Below are positions 1 to 10,636 of a stretch of DNA of 64,000 bases, one piece after another (positions within the stretch are counted from its first letter, which is position 1; each line of letters opens with the position of its first letter). The notes beneath the pieces are model-generated. The model saw only the letters and a list, made by a program, of their open reading frames with translations. It did not search any database and had not been told where the DNA came from. This stretch comes from Aselliscus stoliczkanus (taxonomy: Eukaryota > Chordata > Mammalia > Chiroptera > Hipposideridae): the NCBI GenBank assembly GCA_033961575.1, contig CM066728.1, positions 109,758,852-109,822,851 of the forward strand, given 5' to 3'. Made by a program: the position numbers and the translations under genes.

Positions 1-57
1 AACCGAAGAGAGTTATCTCATTCAAGATACAAATTCGGAGAATTTATGACCATGCTA

Positions 58-505
58 TTATACTTGTTGTTAGTGTTGCCATAACATAGTACTACAAACT
101 GAGTTGCCTAAGCAACAGAAATTTACTGTCTCAGGGTTCTGGCGGCAGGGTTGGTGTCTTCCGAAGCTGTGAGGGAGAATCTGTCTCATGCCTCTCACCT
201 GACTTCTGTTCTCTGACAATCTTTGGCTTTCCGTGGTTTGTAGAAGCAGCACCCTGGCATCTGCCTCCACTTCACATTGTGTCTTCCCTCTGTACTGTTT
301 CTCTGTATCCCAATTTCCCTGTTAGCATTAGGACGCCAGTCATATTGCGGGGGTGGGGAGGTGGACATCCTACTCCAACATGGCCTCATCTTAAGTAATT
401 ACATCTAAGATGACTCTAGTTCAAATAAAGTCACATTCCGAAGCACTGGGGGGTTTCTACCTATGAATTTTCAGAGGGACACTTTTGACTCTGTAGAACA
501 TGTCT
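58..505 (-). mobile_element. MaLR (MLT1-type) LTR relic
   Basis: Read on the minus strand this follows the layout of an MLT1-class ERVL-MaLR LTR. The + strand shows the reversed 3' end first (GCCATAACATAGTACTACAA, then AACAGAAATTTACT), then the GGACGCCAGTCATATTG block, the AGTCACATTC…ACTGGGGG block, and the reversed 5' end near TATGAATTTTCAGAGGGACA. It is heavily diverged and has no open frame. Both short minus-strand frames here (70-270 and 195-389) lie inside it and are not genes. The exact MLT1 subfamily is uncertain. Confidence 0.7.
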
Positions 506-865
506 GCCATCAAAAATAATCGAAGAGATCTCTGATCTCCCAGATAAAGCAGCTCTCCAAAAGCCTGAGCCCTCACCTGGTTAAGATCAAATCTTATCTG
601 GTATACCATGCCTAACATGCAGTGTGGGCTGGTCTCCTGGTTCAGAGCAAACTGGAAGCACTGATGCCATGGAAATTGGGAGGTAGTTAGAGGGCATCAT
701 GGTGACAGGCAGGAGGTGATAACTGAGCACCTAACACTCTCAGGAGAGCATAGAAAAAAACTCTAAGTATAAAGGTAATAATAGTATGGTGAAAGACTTT
801 TATAAACATCATTTAATTAGATGGTTCCCCTAGAAAAAAATAAGAGCATGAATTAATTAAAAAAA
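506..865. other. Unrecognised sequence between MaLR and SINE
   Basis: I see no gene, RNA or recognisable repeat here. It becomes A/T-rich toward the SINE target site at 866. Confidence 0.5.
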
Positions 866-995
866 GGTAATTAAGGGCCGGCCGAATGGCGTGGAGGTTA
901 AGCGCTGGCTTGGGAAGCCAGCGGCCCCGGTTCGGTCCCACATATGAAGGCCAGTAACACTGCCCTCCAAAAAAAAAAAAAAAAAAGGTAATTAA
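866..995 (+). mobile_element. tRNA-derived SINE, short form, exact TSD
   Basis: A complete short SINE occupies 875-986 and is flanked by a perfect 9-bp target duplication GGTAATTAA (866-874 and 987-995). The head begins GGGCCGGCCGAATGGCGTGG (A-box region) and carries GGTTCGGTCCC (B-box-like). Between them GCTGGCTT-GGG-AAGCCAGC forms a perfect 8-bp stem like a tRNA anticodon arm. The unit ends in …CACTGCCCTCC plus an uninterrupted A tail. The exact duplication and clean tail suggest a fairly recent insertion. Confidence 0.93.
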
Positions 996-1109
996 AATTT
1001 TATAAATTTATAAATAAATAATAAGTAGAGGGATTTTTTAGTTTTCAAGTCTGTGATTATGAGCTGATACACTTTAGAAATGAATAATAAAAGGTTAAAA
1101 ACAAAACAA

Positions 1110-1560
1110 AATCCTTGACTCGTCAGATATTGAGAACCACTCTCTCAGATAACTCACGGATTAAAGAGACAATTAAAACTGAAATTAAAATTATTACAAA
1201 GCAATTAAAAAGCACTTTATGTAAAAAAACCTATGGAGCAAAATAAGTGCTATATATAAAGATTCCTACCATTGTTCAAGAAAGAAACTATATATAAAAA
1301 ATATGTCCTCATCTCAATAAACTAGAAAAAGCCAAAAACACCAACAAAAAATTAAGGAGAAAAAAATAAAAGGATGTTAAATGTAATGCAAAAGGAAACA
1401 ATGAAAATGATAACTGAAATAAAATAGTAAATCTAAATCTGGTTTTAAAAAAATCAATAAGATAGATACATTTTTCACAAGCTTCATTAAGCACATTACT
1501 GGAATCATAAGCATGAGCCCACCAGGGAAAAATATCCATCACACAAAATGCATGAGCAAG
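1110..1560 (+). mobile_element. Old L1 ORF2 relic, sense strand
   Basis: A-rich sequence with the order of an L1 ORF2 endonuclease/RT linker region: AACTCACGGATTAAAGAG, then CTAGAAAAAGCC, then TCTGGTTTTAAAAAAATCAA. It is broken by many stops and indels. It cannot encode protein. Confidence 0.6.
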
Positions 1561-1754
1561 AAGGTTGAAGTATGTGGCATCTTACAGCATCTCTCAACTC
1601 TCAGAATGACCTAACAATATACCTGGACACTTTCTGAATGACCTGACTGCAAACACAATGTAATCACACCACAAGTTAGATAGACCAGTGTTTCAAAGGC
1701 AGTGTTGGAGAAGTTGTACATTGTGCAATAAATGTGTTCCTTCTATCTTCTTAT

Positions 1755-1960
1755 AGTTTTTTTTAAATAAATGTATTGGGATGACATTGGTTAATAAAAT
1801 TATATGGGCTTCAAGTGTACAATTCTATAATACATCACCTGCACATTGCACTGTGTGCTTTTACTTTTAAAAAATTCAATCCCAATCTTTGCTCTCCCTA
1901 TACCCCCTGTGCACACCTCGTGTGTTCACAAATGCCCTCCGTCCTCTTTCTGGCCAACAT
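1755..1960 (-). mobile_element. L1 3'-end fragment
   Basis: Starts at an AT-rich tail (TTTTTTTAAATAAATG) followed by TATTGGGATGACATTGGTTA and AGTGTACAATTCTATAATAC, the reversed 3' terminus of a chiropteran or laurasiatherian L1. Related pieces occur at 27767-27826 and 58446-58550. The right limit is uncertain and may reach about 2050. Confidence 0.65.
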
Positions 1961-2049
1961 TGCACAGCCATGTCGGGTGGGATGGACTTCGATGGGACAC
2001 ATTTCTATTTCAGGGAATCCACTCCAATATTCTACTCCTTGGCTTTAGG

Positions 2050-2405
2050 AGTAGAAAGAGCTCAGATGAGACAATTCATTGAGGTTATCATAAAAGGACG
2101 TTCTTAAGGTGTTCCTCATTAATTGATATTGTGCTTTCACTTAACACAGGCATTTATTTTTGTCACATTCTCAGAGCTGAAGTACAGTACATGCAAACTG
2201 TAAAACTGCACAGAAACACAGCCTCCCCCTTTCTGCATATAAAATATAGGAATCTCATCAGACTAGATCTTATAGACATGATCAGGGAACAAGTCCCCAC
2301 AAAGATGTACACTGGCAGGGGGCAGGTGCGGGTGCAGCACGGTGGTGCCCTGGGAAACTGGCACTGAGTCTTCCTGAGTCACAGTTTCAGGAACTCAAGG
2401 GGCAG
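2050..2405. other. Unrecognised sequence
   Basis: Nothing identifiable is present. A 78-aa frame (2131-2367) has no recognisable motif. Confidence 0.45.
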
Positions 2406-2409
2406 AAAA

Positions 2410-2640
2410 GTGCAACTCTTTAAGCATGGGCTCAAGAACCAGAATGTTTGGGTCTGCATCCTGGCTTCATTATTTATTAGTTGTATGACTTTAGTCAAAT
2501 TAATTTTCATCTATGTGCCTCTGTTCCCCATTTGTAAAAAGATCATAGTAATGTTTTTCATATGTGATTTTGTTACATGGGGATTAAATGACTCATGATG
2601 TTAAGTACTTAGAACGTTAGCTGACAGACAAGAAATATGA
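2410..2640 (+). repeat. MIR
   Basis: Matches the MIR core in order: TTTAAGCATGGGCTC, TGGGTCTGCATCCTGGC, TTATTAGTTGTATGAC, then a CTGTTCCCCATTTGTAAAA block and GGGGATTAAATGACTCATG with AGTACTTAGAACG. It covers almost the full ancient SINE. Confidence 0.85.
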
Positions 2641-2989
2641 TGTTTAGTGGTAATTATTTCAAAGGAGGGCAATGCTTTGAAGGAGAATCATTTCAATTTA
2701 TTACACATTTATTATTTTATTTTTGTGATGGGAAGATAAGGTATGGAAAACACTGAGTCTCAATAAATTGGGATTTTTCTCATGAAGATTATTGTGAATG
2801 GTGGGTTTTGGGAACTAAAGCTCCAGTACTAACGGTGTGAAGAGGTTTGGCAATTCCCCCAACAGGAAAAAAAAAAAAGAACAAAAATGGGCAGACTTAA
2901 AAAAACAAATGACCAACAATAGACAACAATCTGAGGAATATTTTCTCTTGAAAAAGGGCTAGTGCACTAGGTTAGAATGGTGATGTGTA

Positions 2990-5565
2990 GCTTACTGGCC
3001 TGTGGGCAGCTCCATCCAGACCTGGCAGCAAAAATCTGAAGCTCCACATTCTGGGGGTGGAAACTCGGTTTGGGTGAAGGCAGAGCAGCTGCAAATATAG
3101 ATGGAGATTTTGGAAGCAAGAGAATGACAGAAGGATTGAGATAACAAAGCCAGCATATCTACATAGGTAACTGCTAAATTACATATGCAGTTGGGAGACC
3201 CCCAAGGAGACGGAGGACAATCCAAGCCTGGGAGACTTCAGAGTTAGTTCTGCTTTGAATGTGCTTCTCACCCACACAGAGCTGGCGGCCAATCATGGAA
3301 TCTTACAGCCTGAGGTAAAGAGTGTAACATCCGTCCAAATTATCTGACCACTAGACTACACGAGTACAGGCGAGACCCATACGGACCCAGGCTTAAAAAT
3401 ATATTAGCGGAAACAACAGTGCTTCATGAGGCCAGTTTCATAGTTTGTGTCTGAGTCAATTAATGACTTCTTCAAATACAAAATCAAAAACTTCAAAAGG
3501 AAAAACCAGAGTCCAAAATTCTGCAAACACTTTCTCTACAATGTCCAGTTTCTAAGCAAAATTTACTAGACATTCAAAGAACTAGGAAAATGCACCACAT
3601 GATAAGGAAAAAACTTGTCAATAAAAACTGACTCCAAGAATACTCAGACATTGGGTTTAGCAGACAAAAATTTGTCAGTGGTCATTACATATATTTTCTA
3701 ATATTTAAAGAAGTACAAAAAATTAAGGAAAATATGCTAATAATATATGAACAAATATGAAACCTCAATACACACAAATGGAAACTATACAAGTAAACAA
3801 ATAGAAATTCTAGAACTGAGGAATGAAATAATTGAAATGAAAATTTACTAGATGGGTCAAATAGCACATTCAAGATGGCAGAAGAAAGAAAAAGTGAACT
3901 ACAAGATAGGTCGATAGTAATCATCTAATACAAAAATGGAGAAAAAAATTTAAAAGATGATTATATTTTAAGAAATCTCTGGGACAACAAACTTTTCAAC
4001 ATATATGCAATAGAAGTCCAGATAGAGGAGAAGAGAAAGAACCAGAAAAAAATGTTTTAACAATTAATGGGTGAAATCCATAGTCCCCCAGTTCGATGAA
4101 AAGCTAAGTCACAGATCTAAGAATTTTAATGAACCTAAAGTAGAATAAACACAAATAAAATAAAACCTAGAAATACAACAGTCAAATTGCTGAAAGACAA
4201 AAATAAAGAGAAAATCGTAAAAACAGCAGGAGAAAATCAACTCAGAACACACAGGAGGACAATAAAATTAATGTCTGACTTCTTATAAGAAACAGTGGGG
4301 GCAAAAAGACATGGGATGGCATATTCAGGGTGCTGAAAGAGCGAAAACTAATAGCTTATCAGTCAAGAATTCAATATCGTGCAAAATGATTTTTCCAAAA
4401 AAAGTGAAAAAAACACCATCAGAAAAATAATGACTGAGAAAATGTATTGCTAGCAGAGCTGTCCTACAAGAAATGCTAAAAGAAGTCCTTCAAACCAAAG
4501 GGACATGTCACCTGAGAGTAGCTTAGATATGAAAGATAGAGCAGAACACATCAGAAAGGGTAATTATGTCAGTAAAGCTAAAAGAAGTTTTTTTCCTTTT
4601 TATTTCTTTAAAAGACATATGGACCTTTAAAGTAAAATTGTGACACTATTTTTGGTATTATAATATATATGTATGAAATATGTATGACGAGAAAGAATAC
4701 TGGAGCTAGAACATTGCTGAGTTTTTATATTGTACCAGAAGTAAATTAATATTGACTTAGAGTAGATTTTGATAGTCTAAGATTCATATTGTAATACCTA
4801 GAACAAACACAAACATGTACAGAAACATAGAAACATAGTATAAAAATAAAAAAGAGAAATTAAAATGTGTACTAAAAATATTTGTTTAAAACAAAGGAAA
4901 TTAGTAATAGGGCAGAGGAACAAAGAGAGATAAGAAAAACATAGACTGGCAGATATAAATCAGCCATGTCAATAATTACATGAAATGTGAATGGAATAAG
5001 CACTTCAAATTTATAACTTATCAAACTGAATGAGAAAGCAAGATACATTTATATGCTGCCTAAATAAAAATGTACTTTAAACTCAAGGACATGCCTAGGA
5101 TGAAATTAAATGGATGTAAAGATATATGCCCTGCAAACACTAAACATAAGGGAAGTAGAATGCTTATTTAAATACCAGACAAAAGACACCTCAAGGCAAA
5201 ACTAGAGGAAAAAAAATAAGTATTTCTTAATGATGAAGAAGAAACTATAGAAGAAACATATAAAATTATAAATGTTTATGTACCTAAAGTCAGACCTTCA
5301 TAATATATAAAGCAAAAACTGGAAAAATTGAAAGAAAACAAGAAACATTAACAAGTATTGTTGGAAATTGTAGCTTGCCTCTCTCAGTAACTAATGGAAC
5401 AAATCCCCTAAGGATACAGAAGACATGAAAAGCACTTTCAAACCAACCTGACTTAGTTATCTATAAAACAGTCTGCCCCCAAACAACTGTATACACATCT
5501 TTCCAGATTCAAATGGAACTTGCACTAGGGTGGAACTTATGCCACAGGCCAAGTCTCAGTGAATT
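2990..5565 (+). mobile_element. Long L1 relic: 5' region, ORF1, start of ORF2
   Basis: A contiguous but decayed sense-strand L1/HAL1-type element. 2990-3420 resembles an L1 5' region (CAGACCTGGCAGCAAAAATCT, GGGGGTGGAAACTCGGTTTGG). 3420-4400 resembles ORF1 (CAAATAGAAATTCTAGAACTG; GCATATTCAGGGTGCTGAAAG near the ORF1 C-terminal region). 4440-4520 is the CTACAAGAAATGCTAAAAGAAG block. 4960-5560 resembles the start of the ORF2 endonuclease. Every reading frame is interrupted. It ends near 5565, where an inverted L1 begins. Confidence 0.75.
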
Positions 5566-5574
5566 GATCTGTAT

Positions 5575-6425
5575 GACTATTAATATGCCAATGCTTTCTT
5601 GATTACCATAAGTTTAGAGCAAATTTTGAAATCAGGTAATGTTAAATCCCCTGATTTTCTTCTTTTATTTTAAAATTATTGTTATTCTAAGTCCTTTGCA
5701 TTTCCATGTACATTTTAAATTAGTTTGTGAATTTCTACATGATGCCTGCAGGGATTTTGATAAGGACTCCTTGAAGCTGACCATCAATTTGGAGCACATT
5801 CCCACATTACCAATATTAAGTCTTCCAATCACAGAGCTTTCTCCACCTCTCTTTATTCATTTCTGTAGGCAGTTTGGTGGATTTGAGTAAAGAGGCTCTG
5901 CAAATCTCTTGCTGTATTTACTCATACTTATATTTTTATCTTATAAATATAATTACTTTTAAAATTTTCAATTCTGGATATTTTGGCTACTAGTACAGAG
6001 AAATATAATTATTTTTTATATATCAACCTTCTACTCATCAACCTGGTTAAACTCACTTATTTGTTTTAGTAACATTTTTTTTTTTATCCGTAAGACTTTT
6101 TATATGCAGGAGCTTGTTATCTGAAGATAGAGATTTACTTATTCCTTTCCAATCTGTGAGTCTCTCATTTTTTCTTGGCTTGTTCCACTAGCTAATACAT
6201 CCTACACAGCGCTGAGTAGGAGTGAAGGCACACAGCCTTACCTGTGGTCCTAAGGAGAAAGCATTAGTCCTGTCATAAACATGTGGTGGACCGGAGGTGT
6301 TTCATAGATGCCCCCACCTGGTTGAGGAAACGCCCTTTCAGTTCTAATTTCCTGAGAGTTTTTATCATGAATGGGTCCTGAATTCTGTGTAATGCTTTTT
6401 CTGCAAAAGGCCTTCAGGGAAATAA
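5575..6425 (-). mobile_element. Inverted L1 ORF2 relic
   Basis: The + strand reads as antisense L1 ORF2: CAATGCTTTCTTGATTACC, then a block ending CAATATTAAGTCTTCCAATC, and farther right GAGAGTTTTTATCATGAATG with AATGCTTTTTCTGCAAAAGG. It abuts the sense L1 to its left, forming a tail-to-tail L1 junction near 5570. Confidence 0.72.
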
Positions 6426-6429
6426 AGTG

Positions 6430-6565
6430 ACTGTCTTAGAACTGGACTGTTGTGGGAATTGTACAGCTATATACTATTATCATAACTCATTAAACCGTAT
6501 GTTTAAATTGGGTGAATTTTATTTTATTTTGTTACATTTTATTTTATATAAAATGCACTTTCATA
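6430..6565 (+). mobile_element. L1 3'-UTR fragment
   Basis: TGGGAATTGTACAGCTATAT followed by GTTTAAATTGGGTGAATTTTAT and a TTTTATTTTA tract resembles the 3' UTR end of an L1M-type element. It is short and diverged. Confidence 0.45.
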
Positions 6566-7225
6566 AAGCTGTGTAAAAGGATTTGTGGTGAAGGACAGGT
6601 CAGCAGGGGACAGCTTTGCGAAGCAATGATGGCGGTAGCAACGCTAGCACTCCCCATTACTCAGGAGGACACACAGCAGGTGTTCACTCCTGTTTTGCGG
6701 TCACCACCACAGCGGGAGCATCCCGGCTGAGGGCAAGCGGTCAGACCAATCCTGGCTTATGGTGGCCCCTGTGGGACATGCTTTGAGTACTGTCTCCCAG
6801 AATGGAGAAACAATATGCATTGCCTTTAAATTCCCTGTTTCAGGCATGTGCATGTCATTTTATGAAAGGTAATTTTAACAATGACCGTTCTTCCTTGCCA
6901 GGCTAGACGCTGGATGAGGCTGGGGGCACACTCGTGTCTTCGCGCACGGCGTTTGCAGTGCTTACCCCAGTGCTCTGTGCATCCATAGTGTGCAGCAGGT
7001 ATCTCTAACAAACGAAACAATAGTGTTTTAAACCTTATGCTTTTGTTAACGAGCAAAAGGAAACAGTTGTGTAATTTAACCTCTCGTACCAGTCAGTGGC
7101 TCTGTGTGCTTTTTGTGCGATGTCCTGGGCTGCTGGCACACTCGACGTTATGGAAGTTTCCCGCCGTGTTCTCTTTCTTTGGCCTAATGTCATTCCATTG
7201 GCCAATTTTAGACAGCCCATGCTGT
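6566..7225. other. Unrecognised sequence
   Basis: Mixed composition with several short overlapping frames on both strands (6512-6730, 6826-7056, 7035-7264). None shows a motif, a splice-bounded exon or a known family. Confidence 0.45.
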
Positions 7226-7239
7226 GCTATAGGTGGTAA

Positions 7240-7410
7240 AACTGAGTGGAACCACACAAAATAATAGCTTTACTACTGTGTGATTCTCCATTACATAACA
7301 ACTTCTTAAAGTCTTAGTTTATCATTCATAAAAATGGGACTGACTGGAACTGGCTTTTAAGAAAGGCAGGGCCCATCACAGGGTGCCTGGCACAGAGCCT
7401 GGTACACGGC
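7240..7410 (+). repeat. MIR fragment
   Basis: TTTACTACTGTGTGATTCTCC, then TTAGTTTATCATTCATAAAAATGG, then GCCTGGCACAGAGCCTGGTA follow the second half of MIR. Confidence 0.65.
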
Positions 7411-7418
7411 TCTTCCTC

Positions 7419-7592
7419 GTGTGTGTGTGTGTGTGTATGTGTGTGTGAGTGTGTGTGTGTGTATGTGTGTGAGTGTGTGTATGAGTATGTGTGTGTGTAG
7501 TGTGTATATGTGTGAGTGTATGTGTGTGAGTGTATGTGTGAGTGTGTAAGAGTGTGTGTGTGTGGTGTGTGAGCGTGTGTGAGTATGTGTGC
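7419..7592. repeat. Interrupted (GT)n microsatellite
   Basis: About 170 bp of GT units broken by GTAT and GTGA variants. The reverse strand yields artificial His/Thr frames (7326-7598, 7376-7630). Confidence 0.97.
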
Positions 7593-7599
7593 ATGCACA

Positions 7600-8421
7600 C
7601 CATTACAATAGCTACAAACTCTTCAGTCACCTAAATACACAAGTTTCCTGGGCTGCGATGCCTTCCTCCTTACAAGATCAATGCTCTAACAGGCCAGGTA
7701 GAGTTTATCTACATGACAAACACACGTTAAAGTAAAAAAGGTAGCAACCAGTTCATTATGTCATTTAGACCAAATATCCAAAGGATTAGGATGAATATCC
7801 AAAATAAGCAGAAAGAAAATATTTGAACATAGCTATAATTTAAGCATGAACTAAGTCTTTCCTTAATGCCACCTCAGGAGCAGCAGAAATAATCCGACCA
7901 GCTGCCTGTGCTGTGGGGCTGGTGGGAGGACCCAGCTCAGGCTGCTTCGGGGGCCATGTGTCCTGAGATCAGCATTCTCGGGTCTCAGGCTGCCCTGGCT
8001 TCCTCCTTTCTGACTTCTTATTTTATCTCTTTGCAACTTAACCCTCTTCCTTTGATTGATTTATAGCATTTTTTCAAGGGATAAAAAAAAAAATCTATGA
8101 GGAATATTTCTCCAGGTTTCTCATATTTCTGAGTGGTTACATCCTCTTTTTAACAATTAATCCAGGATTTTTCTTCCATGTCTGTCCTGGGAAAAAGCCG
8201 AGGTTTATTTGTCTTGCTTCTCTGGGACAGATGGACTTCCAAGCCTGGGGCACAGCCCAGGTCTGCACGTTGCTGAGGGCCCTGAATCTGTGGGGACCCC
8301 ACTTTGCCTTTTGTCATTTAAAACAGTGTATTTGCTTCTCTCAAGTCTAATGGAGACTAGTTCTGAGTGATGGGACTAGGAGGAGTAGTTTTTATTTTCT
8401 TCTTCTCCTTCTCCCAGTTTC
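7600..8421. other. Unrecognised sequence
   Basis: No gene or repeat recognised. It contains a pyrimidine-rich stretch (8383-8415) just before the next SINE target site. Confidence 0.45.
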
Positions 8422-8581
8422 TGTAATAAACATCCTTTTATTTGTTTTTATTTTTATTGTTGTTTTTTTTTTGAGGGCAGTGTCACTGGCCCTCATATGT
8501 GGGGCCGAACCGGGGCCGCTGGCTTCCCAAGCCAGCGCTTACCCACCACGCCACTCGGCCGGCCCTGTGATAAACATCCTT
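8422..8581 (-). mobile_element. tRNA-derived SINE, short form, inverted
   Basis: The element body lies at 8438-8565 on the minus strand, with its T tract on the left and the GGCCGGCCC head at the right edge. The 16-bp target duplications TGTAATAAACATCCTT (8422-8437) and TGTGATAAACATCCTT (8566-8581) differ at one base. The anticodon-arm-like stem GCTGGCTT/AAGCCAGC is intact. Confidence 0.92.
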
Positions 8582-10479
8582 AACTTCTATAAACAGAAGA
8601 AAAAAATACTTTCTTTTTTTAAAAGATAGCTACAGTGAGCTCATGGATTTTGATCACTAGTCGGTATGTAAGTTGAAGAATCAAAATGTATTAAAATTGT
8701 GCTTTGACTCTGAGTTAGATCAGTTAAAGGTACATTAGGGCTAATTTTGGTTCCTAAGAACCTCAAAAATATAAGTAAAATACACAAAACAGTTTTATGA
8801 CATTTCAGAAAATGAGTAAACCCAGAGAAGAGGGAGATGCATGGTCTTTTTAGAAATACATACAGAGCTTTAAGTTTATGCTGCTTTTATTTGCAGATCA
8901 ATTTGTGTTTGAATATAATATGCAAATTGAAAATACAGATAGCCCAGAGAGATTATTTCCTTCCGTTTCCATCACATAATAAATCACTTCTAATTCCTTC
9001 CTAATGAATATATACCTGGTACTTGTCCTACATTTAAATATATTGGCATCAAAGTTTTGAGAATTTAGGTCGTGTTGTGCAATGGAGTAAGCCAGCTCCA
9101 ATGGCCATCTTCTCAGCTCATCTTCATACATTTTATTTTCATCTTTAGGATGTGCATGGTCCTTTCGTCCCTGAGCCCAAATTTCAGCTGCCATGATGCT
9201 ATGAAGCATAAAAAATGGAATGTGAATAAAGAGGTATGATTATGAGAGGGTGGGAGGCACATGCGTGTTCTTTAGTGGAAAGAAGGGCAATTGTCAAGCC
9301 TGGTTTGCACTTGATGAGATGCCAAGGAGGGGTTTCTGTTCATGATGACTCCCCCGACTGCTAGAGAACTGCTGTCCATCCTGTTGGAAGCCAGCTCTGG
9401 GCGGCTGCAGCTGCGGTGATTCGTGCAAACCTCCAGCTCTGAGGTCCAGTCCCTGGGGGACAGAATTGATCAGGAGGACGGCAAGGAGACATGACAGAGC
9501 AGAGGGGTGCCCAGCAAATTCTGTTTCCAGGGACTGGACCACACAGGCTCCAGGTTTCTGTGTTAGTACTTACGGTTGTTTTCCATTTCCAGGAATCTGT
9601 CATTGGCCCCTTCAATAAGCTAGGTTAGGTTTTTGGGTTTGTTTGTTCTGAATGACCATCTGGAAGTTACTGGTTTCAATTGTAATTTGTAGAGGTAGGA
9701 TTATAATGAGAGTGATTTGTCTGGTGTTTGGCATGTTCTGAAATTCAAATGCTTTTTGCAAAGAAGCCACCTGTCCATCCTTTCCAGCAAAGCCTTTATG
9801 AGGAGTTCCTTGTGGAAGGACACTTACAGGGCAGGTGCCTGGGGTCCAGGGCTGCCCCTGTTGGTCCCTCTACACGGGAGCCATTACTCACCCTCCCCTG
9901 CCCCCCACCCCCCCAGGACCCAAGGGAGAGTCTTGTCTGTGCAGGAGCCCGGAAGTGACACGGAGGTGGGAGGTGCCATCGCTGTCTTTCCCACCACTTG
10001 GGACCTTGGGAATCCGGGGGGGGGGAAAGGCGTAAGGTCCCGGAGCTGGGGTGCTGCTCTGCATGGGACTCTTGGGAGACTTGGGGCACAAATAGCAGGG
10101 ACTAGAAGAGCAGGTGACAATTGGCATAGAGCCTCGGGTAGCTTCTCTCGAGCCTCTCCCTTGAGGCTCAGTGACGCTGCTCCTCGGTGTGTCTGGAAAT
10201 GTCCTCATTGGAAAACAGGGCTGTGGATATGCTTGGGATCCTTGGAAATGACGGTAAACACTAGATGGAGATACACTTTTATTTTGAAGAGCTATGGTTT
10301 GTATCTGATAAAGGGAAGTCTGAGGCAGGGTGTCAGGTGAAGCACGTTCCTAAGAGGACACCATGTCAGGTCACAGGTGGGGCTGAGCCACTCCGATGAG
10401 GTGAGAGTGGCCCAGGGCTCTGGTGTCACGCCCGCGCCCTCCCATGGCTGGATTCTTCTAGAAGGACTTTGTGAGGATA
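8582..10479. other. Unrecognised region with the window's longest frame
   Basis: I recognise no repeat or gene. A 207-aa frame runs 9717-10340 on the + strand, and a 103-aa frame (8898-9209) runs on the minus strand. The 9800-10200 part is GC-rich, and overlapping frames stay open on both strands there, as expected when stop codons are rare. No domain, signal peptide or repeat pattern is visible in the 207-aa product, so I do not call it a gene. Confidence 0.5.
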
Positions 10480-10497
10480 CGAGATGTGAATCTTTTT

Positions 10498-10530
<33 letters not shown>

Positions 10531-10636
10531 TTAGGGCAGTGTCACTGGCCCTCATATGTGGGACCTGAACCGGGGCCACTGGCTTCCCAAGCCAGCGCTT
10601 AACCATCACGCCACTCAGCTGGCCCGAGATGTGAAT
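10480..10636 (-). mobile_element. tRNA-derived SINE, short form, inverted
   Basis: A long T-rich tail at 10492-10532 is followed by the reversed SINE body, which ends at the head near 10624. Target duplications CGAGATGTGAAT are exact (10480-10491 and 10625-10636). The 123-aa minus-strand frame at 10292-10663, rich in Lys, is a translation of this element and its tail. Confidence 0.92.

Noticed and set aside
875..986. tRNA-like promoter boxes as a functional tRNA gene
   Set aside because: The cloverleaf is incomplete and the unit has an A tail and target duplication, so it is a SINE.
7326..7630. His/Thr-rich open frames of 84-90 aa on the minus strand
   Set aside because: They are translations of the interrupted (GT)n microsatellite.
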